A DNA stretch of 64,000 nucleotides from an uncultured Glaciecola sp. (GTDB lineage: Bacteria > Pseudomonadota > Gammaproteobacteria > Enterobacterales > Alteromonadaceae). Numbering within the stretch: the stretch's first letter is position 1; every line of letters starts with the position of its first letter. Shown piece after piece: positions 47,340 through 55,859 of the stretch. The position numbers and the translations under genes are program-made. The notes beneath the pieces are model-generated. The model was not told where the DNA came from, made no database searches, and was given only the letters and a program-made list of their open reading frames with translations. The stretch covers positions 620,001 through 684,000 of the forward strand of contig NZ_CALJHY010000003.1 in the NCBI RefSeq assembly GCF_937770335.1. The letters run 5' to 3'.

Positions 47340-49171
47340 TATCCTATTCCACCAGAATATTTAAGAACGGCGGTTTGTTGCGCTCTGTGAATTGCTTGAA
47401 AAGCTGCTTTTAATTGGTGTTTTTCGATGGACGATAAATCGCTCACACGAATAAAGTTATCTTGTACTTTATTATTGAGCTGATGGCGCCACCTTAGCCG
47501 GTTTAAAAACAACCAAATATCTCTTAAATTCTTAATATCTTCAGAAGAAACGCCGCTATTTTCTGGCAATGCATTTAACCTACCGACGGTCGAAGGTATT
47601 GTAATTCCATTCGCCAGTGCATGAATTCGAACTAAATTATTGATAATCGCAATGGCAGTATGCTTTAAATCAATGCTGTCTTTTACTTTTCTATCTTTTG
47701 CATAAACAAATTTTTGGAACATAGAGAGCGGCACAGAGCCTTCATTTGCTTGCCGCGCCAAAGCGGCCAAAAAGAGAGACTGTTGAAACAGGGTTTTACG
47801 TTCTTCTTGTAGGCGTAAAAACAAACTTGAATCGCCAGCCACCGAACGAACATCTAAGAAGATATTAAACGACAGTATAGCCTCAGAAGTTGGTTGACGA
47901 ACCCACGCTTTAGATTGCTCAATAGATGCATTCAAAGACATACGAAGCTTGGGGTTTGATGCCATAATATTACCATCGCATAGTTTTATGCCGCATTTCC
48001 CCAGACCTAAACAAACGTATTTGGCCATTTTTTCAAAATAGACGGCTTGCTCTTCATTTGGTTCTTCGGCCAGCAGCAATGCATTATCTTGATCAGATCC
48101 CATGGTTTGGTCTTCACGCGCTTGGGAGCCATAAACCAGCCAACTATAAGACATAGGAGCTTGCCCATTTTGCTGCCCGAAGAAAGTAATTAATTTACGA
48201 GTCATTACATCAGTAGCTTGCGAAAGCACTTTGCCCACAATATCAAAATCGCCCGGACGTTTAGCACTCGAAGCAAAATAATGTGGTAATTGCCAGGAAC
48301 AGCGAGTCAGTTCGTAGAGATTATTAGCTCTTGAAATATCACTAATAACAAACAACACATTATTGCGCTGTTGTTTGAAAATATCAGTTGCCGTAATCAT
48401 ACCAACTGGCGCATTGGTAGCTTCATCAAGCACCGGTAAATGATTAATGGATATCTCATTCATCAAACAAACCGCGTCAAACAAGGTTTTATTCTTTGTT
48501 AAGTATGCTGGGGTTTTAGTCATTATTTGCTTCACGGGCAACTGCATATCCATGCCAACTGCAACCACTCTATTGCGCAGATCCCGGTCTGTTACGATAC
48601 CGATCAACTGATTTTTTTCAATAATTAAAAGTGATGAAATGCGCTTTTCACTCATGAGTGCTCCAGCACTTTGTATCGTCTCAGTTTGCGAAATACTAAT
48701 AGGGCGTGTTTCTATCACTTCAAATAAAGGTTTATGCAGCCACATCGAATTTGAGTCAGTCACTGCATCGTGCTGCAAAACATCATCTTTAGCCGCATTA
48801 AAAAATTGCTTGATTTTGGGGTGCAAAATAGCTTTATCAAACCACTCTTTTGGCATACAAAGAACAAGTCCTGGGCTGTCAACCGTGACATCAAGCTTGT
48901 AACTTACATTGTCTAATAAAGCGGTATAGCCAAAGTAATCGCCATCACTCAAATGCTTAAGTGCACCGTCACAATCCTTGACCGAAAACTGGCCGCTTTG
49001 AATTAAGTAAAGAGCATCTTTATGCGTCGACAGCATCTCATCTTGGTTCTCAGCAGCTAAATAAATAATAGTAGAATGTCGAGCAATATCATGAATCTGT
49101 TCGATATCTAGAATATCAAAAGGTCCTGATTGTTGAAGAAAATCAGTCACCTGCTGGGGCACAGCGTGCAT
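47339..49171 (-). CDS. CNB-CBS-DUF294 nucleotidyltransferase-like protein
   Basis: A 610-residue protein. Its order is a cyclic-nucleotide-binding-like domain (about 25-125), two CBS domains (about 165-290), a DUF294 nucleotidyltransferase fold (about 320-460, SWLVYGSQAREDQTMGSDQDN) and a DUF294 C-terminal helical domain (about 475-605). The GS..R.....DxD pattern is the polymerase-beta-type active site. It may sense adenine nucleotides and modify a partner. It is cotranscribed with the exonuclease and stands downstream of the acetate symporter across a terminator. Confidence 0.9.
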   Translation of the reverse strand: MHAVPQQVTDFLQQSGPFDILDIEQIHDIARHSTIIYLAAENQDEMLSTHKDALYLIQSGQFSVKDCDGALKHLSDGDYFGYTALLDNVSYKLDVTVDSPGLVLCMPKEWFDKAILHPKIKQFFNAAKDDVLQHDAVTDSNSMWLHKPLFEVIETRPISISQTETIQSAGALMSEKRISSLLIIEKNQLIGIVTDRDLRNRVVAVGMDMQLPVKQIMTKTPAYLTKNKTLFDAVCLMNEISINHLPVLDEATNAPVGMITATDIFKQQRNNVLFVISDISRANNLYELTRCSWQLPHYFASSAKRPGDFDIVGKVLSQATDVMTRKLITFFGQQNGQAPMSYSWLVYGSQAREDQTMGSDQDNALLLAEEPNEEQAVYFEKMAKYVCLGLGKCGIKLCDGNIMASNPKLRMSLNASIEQSKAWVRQPTSEAILSFNIFLDVRSVAGDSSLFLRLQEERKTLFQQSLFLAALARQANEGSVPLSMFQKFVYAKDRKVKDSIDLKHTAIAIINNLVRIHALANGITIPSTVGRLNALPENSGVSSEDIKNLRDIWLFLNRLRWRHQLNNKVQDNFIRVSDLSSIEKHQLKAAFQAIHRAQQTAVLKYSGGIG

Positions 49172-49271
49172 AAATAACTCCTTGTTGGAATATTAAGTAT
49201 AAAAACAGTAAAGTACCCTACGTAATGATTAATGTGCTTATATTTACTATCAGTTGCAGTTTACAGCAATA

Positions 49272-49298
49272 AAAAAGCCCAGCATAGCTGGGCTTTTT
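49272..49298. terminator. Strong terminator after the acetate symporter
   Basis: A 12-bp stem (AAAAAGCCCAGC, GCTGGGCTTTTT) with a three-base loop lies 15 bases after the symporter stop codon and separates it from the CBS-DUF294 gene. Confidence 0.92.
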
Positions 49299-49312
49299 AG
49301 TATTACATCGTA

Positions 49313-51019
49313 CTAGTGACCTGTTGCTTCACCAGCTCCTTTAGGGAAACGAATGCTTTCAACAAGATCTTGAATTTCTTGAGGTGCTTCATCCGTAAAC
49401 TTGAATACTACAAAGGCAACAACAAAGTTAATTACCATGCCGATAGTACCAATACCTTCTGGTGAAATTCCGAATAACCAGTTATCAGGCTTGTTCATTT
49501 CAGGGCTAACAAATTTAAAGTAAATTATATAAATAGCCGTGAACAAAATACCTGTAATCATACCCGAAATAGCGCCTTTATCGTTCATACGCTTGCTGAA
49601 TATACCCATAATGATTACTGGGAAGAAACTAGAAGCAGCAAGACCGAAAGCAAAGGCGACTATGGCGGCCACAAAGTCTGGCGGATTTATCCCAAAGTAA
49701 CCAGCTATTAGAATAGCTACCCCCGCGGCGACACGCGCTGACAGAAGCTCATTTTTATCTGAAATATGTGGCATCAAGTTTCGTTTGAGCAAATCATGTG
49801 AGACCGATGTAGATATTACCAAGAGCAAACCTGCAGACGTTGACAGCGCAGCGGCAACACCACCAGCAGCAACCAATGCGATTACCCAAGCTGGTAAATT
49901 CGCAATTTCTGGGTTAGCCAAAACCATGATGTCACGGTCAATGGTCATCTCATTACGCTCATCGCCTGAGTAAAACATTTTACCGTCGCCATTTTTATCG
50001 TCATGCGAGATAAGGTTGGTTTTTTCCCAATTCTTAATCCAGCTTGGCGCTTCAGCATAAGACATACCCGTAGCGTCAGGACCATTAATGGTTTCAATCA
50101 TGTTCACACGAGCAAACGACGCAAGTGCAGGAGCTGTCGTATAAAGGATAGCAATAAACGCTAAAGCCCAACCAGCACTCTTACGCGCATCACTTACTTT
50201 AGGTACAGTAAAGAAACGAACGATTACGTGAGGTAAACCTGCAGTACCGACCATTAAAGCAAAAGTAATACAGAAAATATCTAAATACGATTTAGTATTT
50301 GACGTGTATGCATTAAAGCCTAAGTCGGTTGACAGCATATCCAGCTTTTCGAGTAAAAACATACCCGAGCCATCCGCTAATGTCGCACCAAAACCAGTTT
50401 GTGGCAGTACGTGACCTGTCAACATTATTGAGATAAACACCGCCGGAACGATATAGGCAAAGATCATGACGCAAAATTGAGCCACTTGCGTATAAGTAAT
50501 CCCTTTCATGCCGCCAAGTACCGTATAGAAAAACACGACACCCATACCGATAACAACACCCAGCCATAACTCAATTTCTAAGAAACGACTGAAGACAACA
50601 CCAACACCGCGCATTTGACCTATTACGTATGTAAAGCATATGAAAATGGCACAAACTACTGCAACCGTTCTGGCTGTTTGAGAGTAATAACGATCACCGA
50701 TGAAATCTGGCACCGTAAATTTGCCAAACTTACGCAAATAGGGAGCCAATAAAAGCGCTAGAAGCACATAACCGCCGGTCCATCCCATCAAATACACTGC
50801 ACCGTCGTATCCCATGAAAGAGACTAAACCAGCCATAGAAATGAAAGACGCTGCTGACATCCAATCAGCGGCTGTTGCCATGCCGTTCAATATTGGATGA
50901 ACACCACCACCAGCAATATAGAAGTCATTAGTTGTTCCAGCACGCGCCCAAATGGCAATGCCCATATAGAGCAAAAATGATGCCCCAACAATTATAAATG
51001 TTAATACTTGTACGCTCAT
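49313..51019 (-). CDS. Sodium:solute symporter, acetate type (VC_2705 family)
   Basis: A 568-residue SSS-family transporter with about 13 membrane helices; hallmarks are GGGVHPILNGMATAADWMSAASF, GLPHVIVRFFTVPKV and AALSTSAGLLLVISTSVSHD. It belongs to the VC_2705 group related to ActP, which takes up acetate and similar acids. A hydrophilic loop contains an EF-hand-like DKNGDG motif. The small DUF4212 subunit is encoded three bases upstream, a standing pair in this family. Confidence 0.93.
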   Translation of the reverse strand: MSVQVLTFIIVGASFLLYMGIAIWARAGTTNDFYIAGGGVHPILNGMATAADWMSAASFISMAGLVSFMGYDGAVYLMGWTGGYVLLALLLAPYLRKFGKFTVPDFIGDRYYSQTARTVAVVCAIFICFTYVIGQMRGVGVVFSRFLEIELWLGVVIGMGVVFFYTVLGGMKGITYTQVAQFCVMIFAYIVPAVFISIMLTGHVLPQTGFGATLADGSGMFLLEKLDMLSTDLGFNAYTSNTKSYLDIFCITFALMVGTAGLPHVIVRFFTVPKVSDARKSAGWALAFIAILYTTAPALASFARVNMIETINGPDATGMSYAEAPSWIKNWEKTNLISHDDKNGDGKMFYSGDERNEMTIDRDIMVLANPEIANLPAWVIALVAAGGVAAALSTSAGLLLVISTSVSHDLLKRNLMPHISDKNELLSARVAAGVAILIAGYFGINPPDFVAAIVAFAFGLAASSFFPVIIMGIFSKRMNDKGAISGMITGILFTAIYIIYFKFVSPEMNKPDNWLFGISPEGIGTIGMVINFVVAFVVFKFTDEAPQEIQDLVESIRFPKGAGEATGH

Positions 51020-51022
51020 CAG

Positions 51023-51307
51023 TTATTCCTCTTCCACGCCGTATTTTTTATCTATAGCATTCATTTTCTTCATGTAGATGAAGATTAACGCGACAAATAC
51101 GTATATTGAGCCCTGTTGTGCAAACCAAAAACCAAGTTTAAACCCGAAAAATTGGATTTGATTCAGTATCTCAACAAAGATTATACCGGCGCCAAACGAG
51201 ACGACGAACCATACAATTAGAAGTTTAAACAGGAGAGATAAATTCTCTTTCCAGTAAGCCTTCTGATCCCCTTCATTTTTAAAAGCCATCTTTACGTTCC
51301 TCAACAA
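51023..51307 (-). CDS. DUF4212 small symporter subunit
   Basis: A 94-residue membrane protein with two helices (LLFKLLIVWFVVSFGAGIIF and LGFWFAQQGSIYVFVALIFI), the usual size and layout for DUF4212. It is encoded immediately ahead of the VC_2705-type symporter and is probably its partner. The operon promoter must lie in the 240 bp shared with the divergent SSS-histidine kinase gene. Confidence 0.92.
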   Translation of the reverse strand: MLRNVKMAFKNEGDQKAYWKENLSLLFKLLIVWFVVSFGAGIIFVEILNQIQFFGFKLGFWFAQQGSIYVFVALIFIYMKKMNAIDKKYGVEEE

Positions 51308-51544
51308 GTTAATAAGATGTATTTGTTTAACATTTTGCTAACGTAAGTCTTTGCTGTCAGTGGCATTTGCTTTAATTTCTTATAGGAATTTGAGCCAATC
51401 CACTGCAAAACCTGACATTAACATTGTTGTACATACTGTATCTCTTAGCTAAAAAAGGTAAAATGAGACGATGGTCTTAGTGGTCGTAGCCCGCTAATGG
51501 AATGTGATACAGTTTTAATTGTTAATTATTTGTTAGGAAAACAC

Positions 51545-54500
51545 ATGTCATTTGGATGGCTTGCACTCGCACTAATTTATCTTTGTTTGTTATTCTGGAT
51601 TGCCAAATGGGGCGATCGTAACACGCCAACCTCCCGATGGCTCACATCAAGCCCGTTGGTATATTCACTTGCGTTAGGCATTTATTGCACGGCGTGGACG
51701 TTTTTTGGTGCTGTTGGTCAAGCGAGTCGAGACAACTGGTTGTATTTACCTATATTACTAGGCCCTATTATTGTTTATACGGTGTTTTATCGGTTTATTC
51801 GTAAGTTGATACTGGTAAGTAAAAAACAGCACATTAGCACCATTGCAGACTTTATAAGTGCTCGATATGGCAAACGCCAAATTGTAGCTCTACTTGTAAC
51901 AATAATTGCATTGCTTGCCACTATTCCTTATATCGCTTTGCAATTAAAGGCCATTGGATCTTTATTTACTTCTATCTCTGAACAGCAACATTCAAGTTTA
52001 ATAGTACTTATTGCAACGGTGTTTATCGCTATTTTCGCTATGTATTTTGGCACTAAAAATACAGACGTAACAGAGTATCGACGAGGCTTAATGCTTGCCA
52101 TTTCCTTTGAGTCCTGCATCAAATTGCTTGCGCTCGTTTTGGTTGCTATTGTCGCTTATCAATACTACGAATCAAATCCAATCAACGATATCTTCGTTGA
52201 CTTCAAATCTGATGCCGCAATCGACACGTTTTACTCATTCACATTTTGGGCACAAACTCTCATGGCAGCAGCTGCGGTAGTTTGTTTACCGAGACAGTTT
52301 CATGTTGCCGTTGTTGACAACTTAAACCTAGACCACTTAAAACAAGCGCGTTGGGTTTTTCCGTTATACCTATTCATTATCGCTTGCACCATTCCGGTTA
52401 TCGCAGCTGCAGGTGATGCCATTTTCAGTGAGTCAGAAATAAATGCAGACAACTACGTTTTAGGGTTAGCGGTATTGTCTGAATCCCTCGTTTTGGAAAT
52501 AATTGTCTTCATCGGCGGTTTATCTGCAGCTACGGCAATGATCATCGTCGCAACACTCACCCTTAGTACAATGATTACTAATGACGTTGTTTTGCCGAAA
52601 ATACTTGAACGCATTACGAGTGTACAGACCAACAAAATTAGACGCATCAAACTGTTACGCCGAATCATTATTTTTCTTATTCTGACACTCGCATTTTTGT
52701 ATCAACAACAAATGACGAATGAGGCGAGCTTAGCTTCCATTGGTCTATTAGCCTTCTCCTTAGTTATTCACTTATTGCCCCCCATTGTTGGCGGTCTCTA
52801 CTGGAAACGCGGTCATGCGCATGGTGTCTACGCGGGTTTAATAGCCGGAATTGTGGTTTTTTCAATGTGGTTAATATTGCCAGCATTCGGCGGTTCGACG
52901 CCCGGAATTGATCAATCAGAATCGTTGAGCAAAGGTGCTATGGTCAGCTTGTTAGCAAATATTATTGCTTACATTACGTTCTCAATGATTACGAGTTCTC
53001 GCTTAATAGACCGCATACAAGCCGAAGCTTTTGTATCACCTGCCGATGTGCAATCTCCTTTAGTATCTGGCGGTCCACTAACGGTTACGGTTGAAGACTT
53101 ACAAACGTTAATCGCCAAGTTCAGCGGCCTAGAACGTTGTAAACAGTTGTTCGAAGACTATTCAAAGCGCACCAAAAGAGACATAAAAATGCAGGATACT
53201 GCCGACGACGACTTTCTCTCATTTTGTGAGCGTGCGCTGGGTGGCGTGGTAGGTTCTTCAAGCTCAAAAGCATTAATAGATAGCTTGGTGAGAGGCAAAA
53301 AACTCGATATTTCTGAAGTGGTAAACTTCTTCGAAGAAAATGCGCAAGCAGTAGAATTCAACATTAGTGCACTAATGACATCGCTTGAAAATCTTGATCA
53401 AGGTATTAGTGTCATCGATAAAAATCTTAATTTAGTAGCTTGGAATAAGCGCTATATTGATCTCTTTAATTTTCCAGTTGACATGTTATTGATTGGTATG
53501 CCGATAGAAGAGTTAATCCGTTATAACGTGGCACATAGTGATGGTCATCCAAATCAGATTGAAAAACGAGTTCAAAAACGAATTGAACGACTTAAATCGG
53601 GCCAATCGCATAAATTTATACGTAAACGTAATGATGGCAGAGTCATTGAAATAATCGGTAACCCGTTACCAGGTGGCGGTTTTGTAACCAGTTTTCACGA
53701 CATTACCGGTCACGTCGAATTACAGCAAGCCTTAAAAGAAAGCAATATTTCACTTGAACAACGCGTACGCAAAAGAACAGAAGAAGTACATTCAATTAAT
53801 GCTGAACTTAGGCTAGAAATTGTGCGCCGTAATGGTGCTGAAAAGGAACTGATCCGGGCGCGTAAAGAAGCGGAGGATGCCAACGCAAGCAAATCTCGAT
53901 TTCTTGCTTTGGCAAGTCATGATGTTTTGCAGCCATTAAACGCTGCCAAACTTTATTTGTCGGCGTTGCAAGAGACTAAACTAGACGACGAAACAACTAA
54001 AACAATCAATAAACTGAACGATTCAGTGGTTTCAAGTGAAGCTCTAATTGGCACTATCTTAGATATTTCACGACTTGATCAAGGTGAGTTAAAGCCCTTC
54101 ATTGAAACACTGAACGTAACCGAGATCGTGACACCGATTATAAATGAAATGAGTATGAAAGCGCATGAAAAAAACTTGGTATTTAAACAGCATATACAGG
54201 ATGTATGGATAAGTGCTGACCGAACTTATGTTTACCGTATTGTACAAAATCTAGTTTCTAATGCGGTAAAATACACCCAAACAGGCAAAGTATTGTTAAC
54301 CGCTAGAAAACGAAATAAGAAGGTATGCATTGAAGTAAGAGACACCGGCATTGGTATTCCCCCCCTTCAGCAATCGGCTATTTTTAGTGATTTTTATCGC
54401 GTTGAAAATAGCAATGAACAAGGTATTGGCTTAGGTTTAGGAGTCGTTAAGCGCCTCTCGCAGCAGCTGCAATGCAGCGTCAAGGTTATATCTGAAGAGA

Positions 54501-54982
54501 ACAGAGGTAGTTGCTTTTCAATTATGTTTAATTTAGCCGAGGCTCCAGAGCTTACAGGCGTAACCGTTTCCAGAGCAACTTCAGTCTTTAGCGGATTGCG
54601 AATTTTGTGCGCAGATGATCAGGAAGAAAATTTAGACGCTATGCAAACATTATTAACTAAGTGGGGTGTTGAAGTTCAAACGGCTCAAGATTGTGAGCAA
54701 GCAGTGACAATAGCTCAAGAATTTTTACCTCAAATTATACTTGTCGACTATCAACTTGGTAAAGGCCCTGACGGATTAGCAGTTATAGAGCAGATTAGAG
54801 CTAAGTTAAACATGGTTATTCCCGCGTGTTTAGTTACGGCAAATCGCGATGACGAGTTGATTAAACGGTGTAAGGAACAAGGTGTCAATTACCTAAGTAA
54901 GCCATTAAAACCGGCTAAACTAAGAACATTAATACAAAGTATGACAAAATTTATAAGAGCAGCTAAGGTGAAAATAGATTAG
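51545..54982 (+). CDS. crbS: SSS-type hybrid sensor histidine kinase (CrbS-like)
   Basis: A 1145-residue membrane hybrid kinase. The N-terminal half (about 1-500) is a sodium:solute-symporter domain with 13 helices. It is followed by a STAC-like helical region, PAS (LENLDQGISVIDKNLNLVAW), a coiled coil, HisKA with the histidine in ALASHDVLQPLNAAK, an ATPase domain (NLVSNAVKYTQTGKV, GIGLGLGVVKRL), and a C-terminal receiver with the Asp in IILVDYQLGKGPDG. In Vibrio, CrbS controls acs through CrbR. The frame opens at 51497, but the ATG at 51545 has AGGA seven bases ahead and starts at the first helix. It is divergent from the symporter genes. Confidence 0.92.
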   Translation: MSFGWLALALIYLCLLFWIAKWGDRNTPTSRWLTSSPLVYSLALGIYCTAWTFFGAVGQASRDNWLYLPILLGPIIVYTVFYRFIRKLILVSKKQHISTIADFISARYGKRQIVALLVTIIALLATIPYIALQLKAIGSLFTSISEQQHSSLIVLIATVFIAIFAMYFGTKNTDVTEYRRGLMLAISFESCIKLLALVLVAIVAYQYYESNPINDIFVDFKSDAAIDTFYSFTFWAQTLMAAAAVVCLPRQFHVAVVDNLNLDHLKQARWVFPLYLFIIACTIPVIAAAGDAIFSESEINADNYVLGLAVLSESLVLEIIVFIGGLSAATAMIIVATLTLSTMITNDVVLPKILERITSVQTNKIRRIKLLRRIIIFLILTLAFLYQQQMTNEASLASIGLLAFSLVIHLLPPIVGGLYWKRGHAHGVYAGLIAGIVVFSMWLILPAFGGSTPGIDQSESLSKGAMVSLLANIIAYITFSMITSSRLIDRIQAEAFVSPADVQSPLVSGGPLTVTVEDLQTLIAKFSGLERCKQLFEDYSKRTKRDIKMQDTADDDFLSFCERALGGVVGSSSSKALIDSLVRGKKLDISEVVNFFEENAQAVEFNISALMTSLENLDQGISVIDKNLNLVAWNKRYIDLFNFPVDMLLIGMPIEELIRYNVAHSDGHPNQIEKRVQKRIERLKSGQSHKFIRKRNDGRVIEIIGNPLPGGGFVTSFHDITGHVELQQALKESNISLEQRVRKRTEEVHSINAELRLEIVRRNGAEKELIRARKEAEDANASKSRFLALASHDVLQPLNAAKLYLSALQETKLDDETTKTINKLNDSVVSSEALIGTILDISRLDQGELKPFIETLNVTEIVTPIINEMSMKAHEKNLVFKQHIQDVWISADRTYVYRIVQNLVSNAVKYTQTGKVLLTARKRNKKVCIEVRDTGIGIPPLQQSAIFSDFYRVENSNEQGIGLGLGVVKRLSQQLQCSVKVISEENRGSCFSIMFNLAEAPELTGVTVSRATSVFSGLRILCADDQEENLDAMQTLLTKWGVEVQTAQDCEQAVTIAQEFLPQIILVDYQLGKGPDGLAVIEQIRAKLNMVIPACLVTANRDDELIKRCKEQGVNYLSKPLKPAKLRTLIQSMTKFIRAAKVKID

Positions 54983-55177
54983 GTACATGGACGATAGCAG
55001 TGTCTCACTCAAGAGTCTTGTTTTCCTAACTTATCTAATTGATATCGCTTAATCAAAAAAGAAAGCGTATTAGTCGGGTTATTGAGGGCTTGTGTAGTGT
55101 TTACCGAAACCCTCATAGAAACTCAAGATAAGGTACTCTTGAGGCAATATATTCTATTTAGAATATGGAATTTAGTA

Positions 55178-55552
55178 CTAACGATGTAATACACACATTT
55201 TATTGCCCGCAGGATCACGTAAATAAGCAAGATATAGCTTTCTACTTGGTCCTTCACGCCAGCCTGGAGCGTCTTCACAGTCAGTTCCACCGTTTTCTAA
55301 ACCAGCAGCGTGCCACGCGTCAGCCAATTCAGTTGTTGCTGCTGCAAAGCCAATGGTCATACCATTACCATGACTAGCAGGCTCACCATCAATAGGTTTA
55401 CTGATTGAAAAAATGCCTTTATCGGTAAAGTAGAAGCAGCGCCCCTTCTCATCGATAACACCTGGTTCATGACCTAGGGCACCTAAAGTGGCATCATAAA
55501 ATTTCTTTGATTCTTGAATATCGTTAGCGCCTAACATGATGTGGCTAAACAT
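55178..55552 (-). CDS. VOC (glyoxalase-like) family protein
   Basis: A 124-residue single-domain protein of the vicinal oxygen chelate superfamily. The first strand MFSHIMLGANDIQESKKFYD and the last YLRDPAGNKMCVLH show the typical betaalphabetabetabeta layout. The histidine near the start and the acidic residues near the end suggest a metal site. Related proteins are annotated as glyoxalase or dioxygenase family; function unknown. Confidence 0.85.
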   Translation of the reverse strand: MFSHIMLGANDIQESKKFYDATLGALGHEPGVIDEKGRCFYFTDKGIFSISKPIDGEPASHGNGMTIGFAAATTELADAWHAAGLENGGTDCEDAPGWREGPSRKLYLAYLRDPAGNKMCVLHR

Positions 55553-55859
55553 TTAAAAGTCCTTACAAAATTATTGGGGTTTGAGTGTACTACAGGTTGC
55601 TAAAAAGCAAAACTTAGTCGTGCCTATCTCTCTCAAATCTATTGAGAAAACAACCTTCGCAGATTAACTAGCAAATGGGGATGGAGAAATAACTGTCGGT
55701 AATTAAATGGTATCTGCATGAAGTTTGGTTTGGTTATTATTGGCGTATATTTTTACGACCACGGGTAATCGCTCTTAATCATAAATAGTGAGGAACTCGT
55801 TATTTAGACCATTGATTCAGACATTAGAAGAACTGAATCCTTAATTCCTAATGCTTTTA
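55553..55859. other. Intergenic region between VOC and GGDEF-EAL genes
   Basis: About 300 bases with no gene or clear hairpin that I can support. It must hold the promoter of the VOC gene. Confidence 0.45.

Noticed and set aside
51308-51544. Shared CrbR-type palindrome between symporter and sensor genes
   Set aside because: Looked for the GACTTTAGTC dyad seen before acs; only a loose partial resemblance (GGTCTTAGTGGTC) is present.
55083-55143. Inverted repeats TGAGGG/CCCTCA and CTCAAGA/TCTTGAG after the crbS-like gene
   Set aside because: Arms are short, loops are long or no T run follows; they do not support a terminator or ncRNA call.
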